A stretch of 64,000 bases of DNA from Osedax fenrisi (taxonomy: Eukaryota > Annelida > Polychaeta > Sabellida > Siboglinidae): contig OZ025245.1 of NCBI GenBank assembly GCA_964019155.1, positions 30,845,045 through 30,909,044 of the forward strand, in the 5' to 3' direction. Below are positions 35,073-44,310 of this stretch, piece by piece. Below the pieces are notes generated by a model. It did no database searches, was not told the origin of the DNA, and saw only the letters and a list, made by a program, of their open reading frames with translations. The position numbers were made by a program, and so were the translations under genes. Position 1 is the first letter of the stretch; the number at the start of each line of letters is the position of its first letter.

Positions 35073-35244
35073 TAGTTTTTATTCAATAACATATACAATA
35101 TTATTCTATTTAATTTAATATAGTATTTAATTTATATATATCAATTGAATATTATCATAGTAAATATGTCTTATTTTAAAAATATACTTTTATTTTAATG
35201 TCAGCCCCCCCCCTTGAAAAATTCCTGTATCCGCCCCTGGCAAC

Positions 35245-36419
35245 TAGTATAATATTAATGTCCCATGTACATGTATTAGCATAATAATACATCAGGCATA
35301 CGATAATCTTATATGCATACGCTATATTTGTATCGTACACGCGTGCAACCAACCGTATCGTAGAGAACGCCTGCACTATAAATTGTAAAAACAACATAAA
35401 TTGTCACAAAACTAGAATAAATTAGGATTAGAAGGATTAGAACATTTAGTAATAATTGTAGAAAAAACTGAATTTTACATTTCAGGAATTCTTAAGAATT
35501 CCATTGCGAAATTTCTGGAATAGATTGCTCATGTGAACAGCGCTTTAGGTATGATTTGTATTAATAACAAATTATAATATTGTATACAAGAAATTATTAT
35601 TCAAATGTTAATACTAATATGAAATTATATAACAAATATTACTATTATAATATTAATTATATTCAATTTAAATTACATAATGAAATATACACTAAATATT
35701 CAATTATTATTAATAAAATTGATAAAACTTATACAAATAATCTATAAAATAATAATCTATAAATTATATTAAATAATTATGGCAATATACTAAATAATGA
35801 ATTACATTTGTAACACCTATTTAAATAACCTTATTCAATTTAATATCTAAATATATAATATAATTATACCTTTACAATAGTATGAATATTATTACCATTC
35901 TATAGTTGTATTTATTGTAATATATTCAATCTATAATATTATTAATATATATAAATAATTTAAAATATATATTAGAACAAATAGATATCATAAAAATACA
36001 TTACAAAATTAAATATAAAAATGTATATTCAATTAAATAATATATGAAATTGAATAAATATTGTAATATATGTATTAAATTAAACATATACTAACACCTT
36101 GACCACTGCTCAATGCTTTCACTTGCCTATTTATTGATTAAGTTAACTATCTGCTTAGTAGTAATCTAATCATTAAACACATAGAATACATCCTTACTTG
36201 ATAGAGTTTCCTTCACTATCCACTATCTGTATATATCTATTTGTACACTGTATTTTCAGTTTAATATCAATATGATTTTCTAAAGAGGAAATACTTCTCG
36301 ATATGTCAACTGAAGAAGAATAAGAAGGAAGAGGTCAAATATAACACATTTATTGGTCCTAGTGTGGAACCTGCTATTCAGGTTAAATTGCAAGTTTGTA
36401 AACATTACATTATTATAGA

Positions 36420-36420
<1 letters not shown>
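35245..36420. other. AT-rich spacer without a recognisable gene
   Basis: I see nothing coding. 35550-36080 is nearly pure A/T. Confidence 0.6.
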
Positions 36421-36459
<39 letters not shown>

Positions 36460-36472
36460 CGCGGCGTAGCGT

Positions 36473-39400
36473 TCACATGGATGGGAGTCCATGCGCAAAC
36501 GCTATTACAGCCTCTGGTTGTTCAATCAGGGCTGACAGTAGGGGCGCCGCTCCCCCAAACTCATGGATTCGTCTTCGAGCTGTGGCCGGGCACTCTTGGA
36601 GCCAGTGCTCGAGCGTCTCTGGGGCTCCTTGGCAGTGTGGACAGGTCGCGGAGGAGTCAGCATCGACGATGTTTCGGTATGCTGCCAGCTTGTGGCAGTG
36701 GCCACTGCGGAGCTGGGCTAGTAGGAACGAATCCTTTCTAGAGAGGGAGACTGGGGCTCGCTTGCCGTTAAAGACCGCTTTGGTTCTCTCGTGGCTTATG
36801 GCCGGGTCCATCGTTTCTCTCTTCGTGAAGGCTTTGGCTGTCTGGAAGGTTATACCACCATCCGTTGCCGCTGGTTCTTCGTCTGAAGCTGCCACTGCAT
36901 TGGCTTCGACGTCCGCCCACTCGTTTCCTATGAGCCCTATATGGCCGGGGACCCATTGTAGCGAAACACGTGTATTCAACGAGTTCAGGATTCGGCGGGT
37001 CTCTGCTAGGTCTGAACCATCGCTCAATCCAGGCGACTGTAGTGCTGTCAGGGTTGACTGGCTGTCGGTGCAGATAATGAAGGGGCCTTGGTTCTCGCGG
37101 TTCTTGATCCAGCCAACTGCCAGTAGCATCGCTGTCACTTCCGTCTCATAGGACGACGTGAGACGTCTTCCCTTGCGTGTGATGGAGGTGATTTTGACTG
37201 GGTCAGTGGCTGGGCCTGATGTTACTACTGCTGCGCTGCCTCCGTTTTTATATCCTCTTTCCGCCGATCCGTCAGTATAGATGGTGATCTCCACTTCTCC
37301 GGCTGCCGCGATGGTGTCCACTGTGTCCGTGAGCAGGGTTCTCTGGTCACAGGACTTATCGCTGCCGCCATTTAGTCGTGTATCTACCGTCCATGTTGGC
37401 TCTCTGTCCCAGTTCCAGGGTGGCGCTTTCTTTGGAGCAAACCTCTCTCTAGGCAATTGGTCCAGGCCGATGCGTGCACATTCTGCTTGAGCTAGGGTAC
37501 TGAAGCTCGACCTTTTCCATTTATGCTCGATAGGCGAGGTGAACAGTTTGTGGCGTGGGTTGCCGGCGGGGAGCCTAGCTGACATTTCCCAGGCAACAAT
37601 GCAGTTACGCCTGATCTGCGTCTCGAAGGAAGTTAGCTCGGCCTCCGTGCGTAAGCATTCGAGAGGTGTGTCAGCCAGTTGACCTGTTAGGATACGTAGA
37701 GCCCGATTCTGTACTCGTTCCAGGATGGCAACGTTCGACTTCGCGAGCCACGGTTGCCAAGCCGCGCCGCAGTAGTGCAGTGTGCTGTGAATCAGTGCTG
37801 TGTATATCCGCGTCATGCATCGTCTGCTCCATCCCCACTCTTTGGATGACAGGGAGGATAGGATCCGGATCCTGGACATCACTCTGAGCTTGACAGAGTC
37901 GACATGTGGCCGAAAGGATAGCGAGCGGTCAAAGGTGACCCCGAGGAACTTGGGAGTCTTTTTGAATATGAAGGGCTGGTTATCGAGGGTAATCGACGGA
38001 ATCCACTTTGCTTCATGAGTGTCGGAAGTGAAGAACGACACTTCACACTTCGACGTGTTCAATTTTAGCTTGTGGAGATAACTCCACTCCGATACCCTGT
38101 GCACCGCCTCTTGTACCTTGCTCTCAGCAACAGTCTTATCGCGGTCTTGACTCCAGATCGCCATGTCGTCCGCATACATGCTGACGCTCACCCCGCTCGG
38201 GACTTCTTCTCTAATACCATTAATATAGAAGAGGAATAGTAGGGGTGATAGTACAGCTCCCTGGGGCACACCTTGTTGCATCTTTCTGCTGGCGCCGATA
38301 ACCCCATCGATCCGAACAGCTGCCTTTCTGTCGCAGAGGAATCCTCTGATCCATCGGACGATAGTCCTTGATACGCCTTTCTCCGTCATCAGCTGGAACA
38401 ATCGATTCCGCCATACCGTGTCATACGCCTTACTGTAGTCCAGTAGTGCGAGGACGCAGCGCTTAGCGGGTCGAGTCTGGAAACCGTCACTGACTGCTTG
38501 GGAGAGGCGGAGGACTTGATCCTCGCAGGATCTGAGGGTCCGAAAACCAGCCTGGTCCTGGCACCACCACTCATTGGACTCTGCCATGAAGGAGAGGCGG
38601 CTTGCCACCATTCTCTCCATGGTTTTTGCCACGCAGGATGTGAGCGATACTGGGCGGAAGGAGTCAATCTGACTTGCTGGCTTACCCTTTTTCAATATGG
38701 GGACAATTATAGCCTCCCTCCATGAAGCCGGGCAAGATCCTGTTTTCCATGAATCATTGAAAATGCGCAGCATGAAGCTGGCTGCGATTGGGCCCATGGC
38801 TTTGATGAACCTTGGGTGAATCTTATCCTTCCCTGGTGCGCCTTTGACTTTCATCCTTGTGATTGCGTTGGACATTTCTGCGGCATTAAATGGTATAGAG
38901 CTCGGATCCTCAACTATTGGACCTATTAGGGAGCGGCGCACTGAATTCTTAATTCGGCATTCCTTGGGTATACTCAACCTACTGGTCGCAGCGTACCTTT
39001 GTAGAAAGACATCTGCTTTGGCCTTGTTTGTTATGTACTCCCTCCCCTCGTGGACCAATGTTTCATTCCTGATGCTTGCTGTATTCCTTCCACTTAATGA
39101 CTTGATTGTGCTCCAGATCTTGTGGGGGTTCGAGCTTGAGTCAGAGTCTTCGAGGAATTCCTTCCATCTATTCTCCTTACTCTCTCTGATCATATCCCGC
39201 ACTGTCATACATGCCTCAATCCATTCAGCCCGCTTGTTCGTGATGTCTCTCCTCAGCGCGTTTCGTCTCTTCACAGCCTCTCGTATGTCCCTGGACATCC
39301 ACTCCTTTCCATTAACACTACATTTGACTTTGCCAATTGCCTTGTTGGCCGCGTCAATCATTGCCATGTTCAGGAATTTGGATCTGGAGTCTAGAGAAGA

Positions 39401-40741
39401 CTCGTGTATGGCCGCTGGTGCTGCTGTCACCGCTTCGTCTACCGATTCAGCAAATAATCGGAAATTAGCAGACTTCCAGTTCCATTTGAGTTCGGTACGG
39501 GATGGGGCGTTCAGAGTTGTCACTTGACAGTCAACGGTGATGAGTATGGGGAGGTGATCCGATCCTAGGCATTCAGTCGTGCTCCACTCCACTCGATCCA
39601 ACCAACTGCTGTGAACGAGGGTCACATCGGGCGCGCTGCTGCCTCCGGTACCTGGGTTAGTCCTTGTTGCAGCTCCGTCGTTCGCGATGCAGAAATCTTT
39701 TTCCATCAGCCACTCCTCGAGATTCGATCCCAGAGAGTCTTCAGGTTGCCATCTGTCCCACATATGACTGTGTGCGTTTAGATCGCCCCCTGTGATTGCG
39801 TTCCGGTCATGAGGCAGTTCCGACATCTCAAACTCGTTACCGTGGTTTGCTCCTCTTGACGGGGGGCAGTAGACGTTGGATAGTAGAGTCTTGACGAAAG
39901 GTTTAGCTCTCAGTTCAATCGATTGAATCTCCAGTAGAGAATTCTGGGCACTGGGCGTGTTGTCAATAGTTGTGAAGGGTATATCTTCCTTAATAAAAAA
40001 GAGAAGTCCCCCACCACTGCCGACGCCTCTGTCTTTTCGGACTGTAGAGTAGCCCTTTATAGCAGGGTTCTTGTCCAGGGCCCTCAGCTTCGTTTCCTGG
40101 ATCATGATAATGTCGAGATTGAATTTCCTTATTCGGTCTTCGAGCTCTACCATCTTGGTCCTGATCCCATTAGCGTTCCACTGTAGTATTTTGAGGCAGC
40201 CTCTTCTGCTCACATCGGTCTTTCTCGATGGGGCCGCTTGGCGCCGGTCTCCGCTATCCACGCCCTTGTTGTTCGCGCTGGTCGAGCAGTTTTCACAATG
40301 CCAGGAGCCATTGGATATGTGCATGCTTTGTTCGCCTCTCGACATATTAGAGCAGCTTTTGTGGCAGGTACGCCGGCATCCTATGCAGACGAGCGGGTTG
40401 GGCGTACAACTTACAACTTTTCCGCATTGCAGGCATCGCTTCTTAGGCGCGCTGGTTCCTGAAAGTCTCGGGGCTCCTATCGGTTGTCCAACCAGTGTGG
40501 GTACGGTCGATGGTAGGGGAGGCGTACAGGAACGGGGTGGGACGCAGTCGCTGCAGGTCCAGTTTCCTGGAGTCTGTGACACTCGTCTCAGGCCGCTACA
40601 TTTCTCTTGCTTGTGTGAGGTCGCAATGCACGAGCCACATCTGAGGTGTGGCTGATTGGTTCTCAGCGTCCTTCCGCAGGGCTTGCAGAATAGACCAGGG
40701 CCGGGGTTCACTTCCACATCGCCAGCTCTCATCAATAACAT
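36473..40741 (-). CDS. Retrotransposon polyprotein: 2A-like peptide, PHD-like zinc fingers, endonuclease, reverse transcriptase, RNase H
   Basis: 1422 residues from the first in-frame ATG at 40741; the frame stays open 24 codons further upstream without an ATG. Counting from that ATG, the protein starts MLLMRAGDVEVNPGP, a 2A-type ribosome-skipping motif (D-V-E-x-N-P-G-P). Then come two cysteine-rich PHD-like fingers (about 20-65 and 100-155), an APE-type endonuclease starting LQWNANGIRT (about 185) with SDHLPI near its end, and reverse transcriptase motifs FRPVSLTSCVAKTMERM, LLDYSKAYDTVW, GVPQGAVLSPLLF and YADDMAIW (about 855). RNase H follows from about 1150 (IYTDGSAERG, SYETEVTAM, ICTDSQS, GNEWADVEAN), then a CPHC-H-C zinc knuckle near 1366. 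RNase H plus APE endonuclease places it in the I/Ingi/R1/LOA group. No stop or frameshift is visible. Confidence 0.93.
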   Translation of the reverse strand: MLLMRAGDVEVNPGPGLFCKPCGRTLRTNQPHLRCGSCIATSHKQEKCSGLRRVSQTPGNWTCSDCVPPRSCTPPLPSTVPTLVGQPIGAPRLSGTSAPKKRCLQCGKVVSCTPNPLVCIGCRRTCHKSCSNMSRGEQSMHISNGSWHCENCSTSANNKGVDSGDRRQAAPSRKTDVSRRGCLKILQWNANGIRTKMVELEDRIRKFNLDIIMIQETKLRALDKNPAIKGYSTVRKDRGVGSGGGLLFFIKEDIPFTTIDNTPSAQNSLLEIQSIELRAKPFVKTLLSNVYCPPSRGANHGNEFEMSELPHDRNAITGGDLNAHSHMWDRWQPEDSLGSNLEEWLMEKDFCIANDGAATRTNPGTGGSSAPDVTLVHSSWLDRVEWSTTECLGSDHLPILITVDCQVTTLNAPSRTELKWNWKSANFRLFAESVDEAVTAAPAAIHESSLDSRSKFLNMAMIDAANKAIGKVKCSVNGKEWMSRDIREAVKRRNALRRDITNKRAEWIEACMTVRDMIRESKENRWKEFLEDSDSSSNPHKIWSTIKSLSGRNTASIRNETLVHEGREYITNKAKADVFLQRYAATSRLSIPKECRIKNSVRRSLIGPIVEDPSSIPFNAAEMSNAITRMKVKGAPGKDKIHPRFIKAMGPIAASFMLRIFNDSWKTGSCPASWREAIIVPILKKGKPASQIDSFRPVSLTSCVAKTMERMVASRLSFMAESNEWWCQDQAGFRTLRSCEDQVLRLSQAVSDGFQTRPAKRCVLALLDYSKAYDTVWRNRLFQLMTEKGVSRTIVRWIRGFLCDRKAAVRIDGVIGASRKMQQGVPQGAVLSPLLFLFYINGIREEVPSGVSVSMYADDMAIWSQDRDKTVAESKVQEAVHRVSEWSYLHKLKLNTSKCEVSFFTSDTHEAKWIPSITLDNQPFIFKKTPKFLGVTFDRSLSFRPHVDSVKLRVMSRIRILSSLSSKEWGWSRRCMTRIYTALIHSTLHYCGAAWQPWLAKSNVAILERVQNRALRILTGQLADTPLECLRTEAELTSFETQIRRNCIVAWEMSARLPAGNPRHKLFTSPIEHKWKRSSFSTLAQAECARIGLDQLPRERFAPKKAPPWNWDREPTWTVDTRLNGGSDKSCDQRTLLTDTVDTIAAAGEVEITIYTDGSAERGYKNGGSAAVVTSGPATDPVKITSITRKGRRLTSSYETEVTAMLLAVGWIKNRENQGPFIICTDSQSTLTALQSPGLSDGSDLAETRRILNSLNTRVSLQWVPGHIGLIGNEWADVEANAVAASDEEPAATDGGITFQTAKAFTKRETMDPAISHERTKAVFNGKRAPVSLSRKDSFLLAQLRSGHCHKLAAYRNIVDADSSATCPHCQGAPETLEHWLQECPATARRRIHEFGGAAPLLSALIEQPEAVIAFAHGLPSM
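40697..40741 (-). other. 2A-like ribosome-skipping peptide at the polyprotein N-terminus
   Basis: The first 15 codons encode MLLMRAGDVEVNPGP, matching the 2A consensus D-(V/I)-E-x-N-P-G-P. 2A sequences in viruses and in non-LTR elements such as trypanosome L1Tc cause the ribosome to skip the last Gly-Pro bond. Here that would release a 14-residue leader, unless translation starts upstream at a non-AUG codon. Activity is inferred from the motif only. Confidence 0.85.
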
Positions 40742-40847
40742 CCGGACCACCAGAGCTGGTAGGTGTCCGGACCACAGAAAAACCCCCGTGAGTGTGGGGG
40801 GGCGGCGTTCCAACCGGGCCTTGGGCCCGAGACTGTAAAGCCTTTAT

Positions 40848-42834
40848 GTTGTTGTTGTTGTTGATTGCGGCGAGGCGTCACATGGAGCCTAAAGTGCATG
40901 TGGAATGCTAGTAAATCCTTGGGTGATTCCACCAACACTGATAACGGAGGCGCTGTTCCCCCAAATCCGCGAATGCGTTGTCCCGCTGTGGCCGGACATT
41001 CCTGAAGCCAGTGCTCCAAAGTCTCCTCTCCTCCTTCGCAGAAAGGACACTGTGGTGAAGATTCACTGATAATGCTTCTGTAGGCGGCTAATCTTGTGCA
41101 GTGGCCGCTGCGGAGTTACGCCAGAAGAACTGCTTTATTTCTCGGAAGCAGGATTCTATCCCTTTTTCCACTGAATACTGCTTTCGTCCTCTGCTGACAG
41201 GGGGATCCGTGATTTCCTGGATGAAGAGTGACCTCGCAGCTCGGAACGAGATACCCTGATACCCATCAGTCCTGTCGTCCGTTGAGATGTCCGCTTTCCC
41301 CGCGTTATCATCCGCCCAGTCATTGCCTATGAGTCCGCTGTAGCCTGGTACCCATTGCAGAAGGACACTGCATTTTACTCTGGCGAGATTTTTCCTTAAC
41401 TCGTCTAGGAGCCTTCCGTCCTTCCTTCCTGAGCCCTCGATGGCGATTAGAGCAGACTGACTGTCTGAACATATCACAAAAGGAGGAATCTGCCGCATTT
41501 CGCAAGATCCACTCCGTTGCAAGTATTAGCGTGGCTACCTCAGTATCGTACGAGCACGTCCATCTACAACCTGTGCAGGAGCTTATGTGTACTCTAGTTG
41601 GGTTACTTGCCGCACCAGTAGTGACAATGGCAGCGCTTCCTCCATTAGAGACACCGCCCTGGGCTGAACCGTCCGTGTAGATGGTGTAGTCTGCCACTCC
41701 TGCAGCACCAATAGTGGTGATGGCTTCCGCTAATAGAGCTTTGTTGCAGTGGCTTTTCTTACTACTGCCGATAAGGGTTGTCCTTATTGACCAAGGCGAG
41801 TTCACTATCCATTTCCATCCAGGTAAGTGCTTTATGGAGAGTTCTTCCCTCGGATACTCATCCAACCCTAGTTTAGCACACTCATCCTTTCCCATGTTCC
41901 TGTTCTTCCATCTGTGCGGTGTAGTGGACGTGACTAGTTTACGTCTGGGATTTTCCTGTGGTAAAACGGGCCGACTTCTCCCATGCTATAAGGCAATTAT
42001 GTCGAATTGATGTTTCGAAGGAAGGTAATTCTGCCTCCAACCTCAAGCATTCCAGGGCAGTATCTGACGTGTGAATACCCTAAGAGCCCTGTTCTGAACA
42101 CGCTCAAGGATAATGCCGTTTGTCTTAGCGAGCCACGCCGCACCACAGTAGTTTAGCACACTATTGATCATGGCAAGACAGATTCTCCCGCGACTCCAAC
42201 CCCACTCCTTTGACGCTAGAGACGCCAGCATGCGCCCCAGTACTTTAGATTTGACGTCTTCTACATGGGGGCGAAAGGTCAGAGTGCAGTCGCATGCGAT
42301 GCCCAGAAACTTTAGTGTTCTATTTATCGGTAAAGTTACCCCGTTCAATCGTACTTCTGGGCACCAACCCGCTTCCTTCGTGTCCGTTGAGAAGAAGGAC
42401 GTCTCGCATTTGGATGCATTCAGCGTGAGCTTATGTTCCTCGCTCCAGATCCCGAAATTCGTTATAGTCTCTTGAACCTTACTTAGAACCACGTTTTTGT
42501 CTCTGCTCTGAGCCCATACCGCAATATCATCAGCATACAAGCTCACCTTGACACCCTCCGAAGCCACACCCTGATCCCGTCTATGTAGAATAGGAAGAGC
42601 AGCGAAGAGAGGACAGCACCCTGCGGTACACCTCGATGAAGCTTGAAGCTTCTGCCTAGTGTATTGTCGAGACGGACCCTTACTTTGCGGTCGGATAGGA
42701 AACCTTTGATCCATCTGATCATTAATAGCGGCACTCCTTTGTCCAATAATAAGCAGCCTCTCTCTCCACACCGTGTCGTAAGCCTTACTAAAGTCTAGCA
42801 GTGCCAGTACTGTATGTGAAGCAGGGCGATCTAA
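40848..42834 (-). mobile_element. 5'-truncated, decayed non-LTR retrotransposon of the same family, copy 2
   Basis: The minus strand reads from a truncated 5' end at about 42834 to the (CAA)n tail at 40848-40863. It resembles copy 1 throughout (for example RNase H IYTDGSAQGGVSNGGSAAIV and the C-terminal EHWLQECPATAG). It is clearly diverged and frameshifted, so it represents an older insertion or a different subfamily. Confidence 0.88.
40900..42830 (-). pseudogene. Frameshifted reverse transcriptase-RNase H of copy 2
   Basis: Pieces in different minus-strand frames: LALLDFSKAYDTVWRERL (from about 42805), then after a frameshift LMIRWIKGFLSDRKVRVRLD and HRGVPQGAVLSSLLFLFYID (about 42720-42570), then YADDIAVWAQSRDKNV and ISP-type thumb sequence to about 42043. 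After another shift come RNase H DYTIYTDGSAQGG (about 41680), ICSDSQSALIAIEG and LQWVPGYSGLIGNDWADD, and the zinc knuckle with HWLQEC. At least three frameshifts are needed to link these, so no functional protein is made. Confidence 0.85.
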
Positions 42835-42847
42835 TGTTGTTGTTGTT

Positions 42848-43056
42848 GGCGGCAGGTGTTCACACTTGTGCAAACGCTAGGACAGTCTCAGGTGACGTGA
42901 CCAAGACTGATAGTAGGGGTGCCGCCCCCCAAACACACCTATACATTTCACGGCCGTCGCATGGCATTCCTGGAGCCAGTGCTCGAGTGTCTCCACTTCC
43001 ACGTCACAATGTGGACAGTGCGAGAAGAAGTTTGAGTTTGTTGTTGTTGTTGTTGG
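42848..43056 (-). mobile_element. Severely 5'-truncated retrotransposon of the same family, copy 3, with an outer (CAA)n run
   Basis: About 190 bp on the minus strand encode the C-terminal zinc knuckle (HCPHCDVEVETLEHWLQECH) and the last residues, followed by the 3' tail at 42835-42848 (plus-strand GTT units). At its own 5' end it abuts another (TTG)n run at 43037-43055, which could be the tail of a fourth copy or the original target microsatellite. Confidence 0.85.
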
Positions 43057-44091
43057 TGTATCTAGAATAAATAAATATTTCCCTCATATACCTTTACCTG
43101 TAATTCTCTACACTTTTAATAAATATTCTTTTATTTTTATGATTAATTCAATATTTTAATATGGCTAATTTTTTGTAATTGGAAAAAATTCATTTTCATA
43201 ATTACAGTTAGCAAATATATAATTATATATATATTAATACTTTTTACTACATTTTTTGTAATGATTTAAAATAATATATTCAAACTATTCATAACATATT
43301 TTTAATTTTGTATATAATTATTAATTAATTAACATAATATTTATCAATATTCTTGTATTTATTTGTATACATAAAACTTCCACTCCACATCCGTCTCCCT
43401 AACCTCTCTTATACTTGCCTCTCCCTCCCCCTTTTATCACTATTAATCACCAGTGTTATACATATAATGTTACTACATTACTACATAGTGTTGTATGTTT
43501 ACAGTGAATTAATGATACCTTCACTCTTTAGATCAATTACAATATTTATATTATTATTAGATTTTATAAATTGTACGATTTTTAAATATTCACGTAAATA
43601 CACATAACCCAGTAAACAATGTATTATATAATAAACATGTGTGAATTCATTAGAAGTGATATGATATATATATATATATACACCATTACATTATACTACT
43701 GTTTGTTAATCTATTACAATCCCTCACATTTCAGTCAGATATATTCCATAAGTTCAACAGAAGAAATGCATGTTTCCCCAGCACAGGTTATATCTATTGT
43801 TAATTACATTATTACATCATAACTAATCAGTATTACATAACTCTTATCTATTACCATGTGATCTACCATGGAATCTATGTTTATTTCACCTTAGTATCTT
43901 TGTCACCTATGTAATAACCTATGGAACACTGCATTCACTATGTAGATAAGTGATGCACTAATGTATTAGCTTTACTAGCTCACATGTGAATACTGTACAT
44001 CGTGTTAGATACACACATGCACACTGTAAGATACACACACACACACACACACACCCACACACTCATACACATAATAGTACCCCTAATATTA
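43057..44091. other. AT-rich spacer, no recognised gene
   Basis: Short open frames at 43353 and 43619 have no recognisable features. An imperfect (CA)n run lies at 44031-44065, just before the minisatellite. Confidence 0.55.
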
Positions 44092-44310
44092 AGTGACTCA
44101 TCGCGTATTCAGTGACTCATCGCGTATTCAGTGACTCATCGCGTATGCAGTGACTCATCGCGTATTCGGTGACTCATCGCGTATTCGGTGACTCATCGCG
44201 TATTCGGTGACTCATCGCGTATTCAGTGACTCATCGCGTATTCAGTGACTCATCGCGTAGTCAGTGACTCATCGCGTATTCAGTGACTCATCGTGTATTC
44301 AGTGACTCAT
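44092..44310 (+). repeat. 19-bp minisatellite with twelve TGACTCA (AP-1-type) sites
   Basis: Eleven full units of AGTGACTCATCGCGTATTC plus a twelfth partial unit (44301-44310). Variants are few: GGTG in units 5-7, ATGC in unit 3, TAGTC in unit 9 and CGTG in unit 11. Every unit keeps TGACTCA, the palindromic consensus bound by AP-1/Gcn4-type bZIP factors, and ten of the eleven full units keep CGCG. The array ends at ACGCGGTGGG. Confidence 0.97.

Larger units (their letters stand above)
33365..35239 (+). mobile_element. Decayed hAT-superfamily DNA transposon
   Basis: Inverted ends CAGGGGCGGATACAGG (33365-33380) and CCTGTATCCGCCCCTG (35224-35239) are typical of hAT elements. GCAAC flanks both sides (33360-33364; 35240-35244), a 5-bp target duplication as in the hAT5 group rather than the usual 8 bp. 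Just inside the ends are long C/G homopolymer runs. The interior carries a plus-strand transposase pseudogene and a nested palindromic element at about 33790-34012. Confidence 0.88.
36421..40847 (-). mobile_element. Full-length RNase H-bearing non-LTR retrotransposon (I/Ingi-like), copy 1
   Basis: The element reads on the minus strand from about 40847 (5' end, directly abutting the (CAA)n tail of copy 2) to a 3' tail of thirteen AAC units (plus-strand (GTT)13, 36421-36459). The 5' untranslated region before the first in-frame ATG is about 105 nt, and the 3' untranslated region is only about 12 nt. The element is near 50 percent G+C in surroundings near 20-25 percent. One long frame is intact, so this copy could be active. 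Confidence 0.9.

Noticed and set aside
36364..36741. Poly-valine / poly-asparagine frames around the GTT run
   Set aside because: They are translations of the (AAC)13 tail of the retrotransposon.
36477..40655. Many plus-strand open frames of 60-227 codons
   Set aside because: They lie opposite the intact retrotransposon frame in GC-rich DNA and have no family features. They are shadows of the minus-strand gene.
44092..44310. CRISPR-like regular short repeats
   Set aside because: The 19-bp units are contiguous with no spacers, and the context is animal nuclear DNA. It is a minisatellite.
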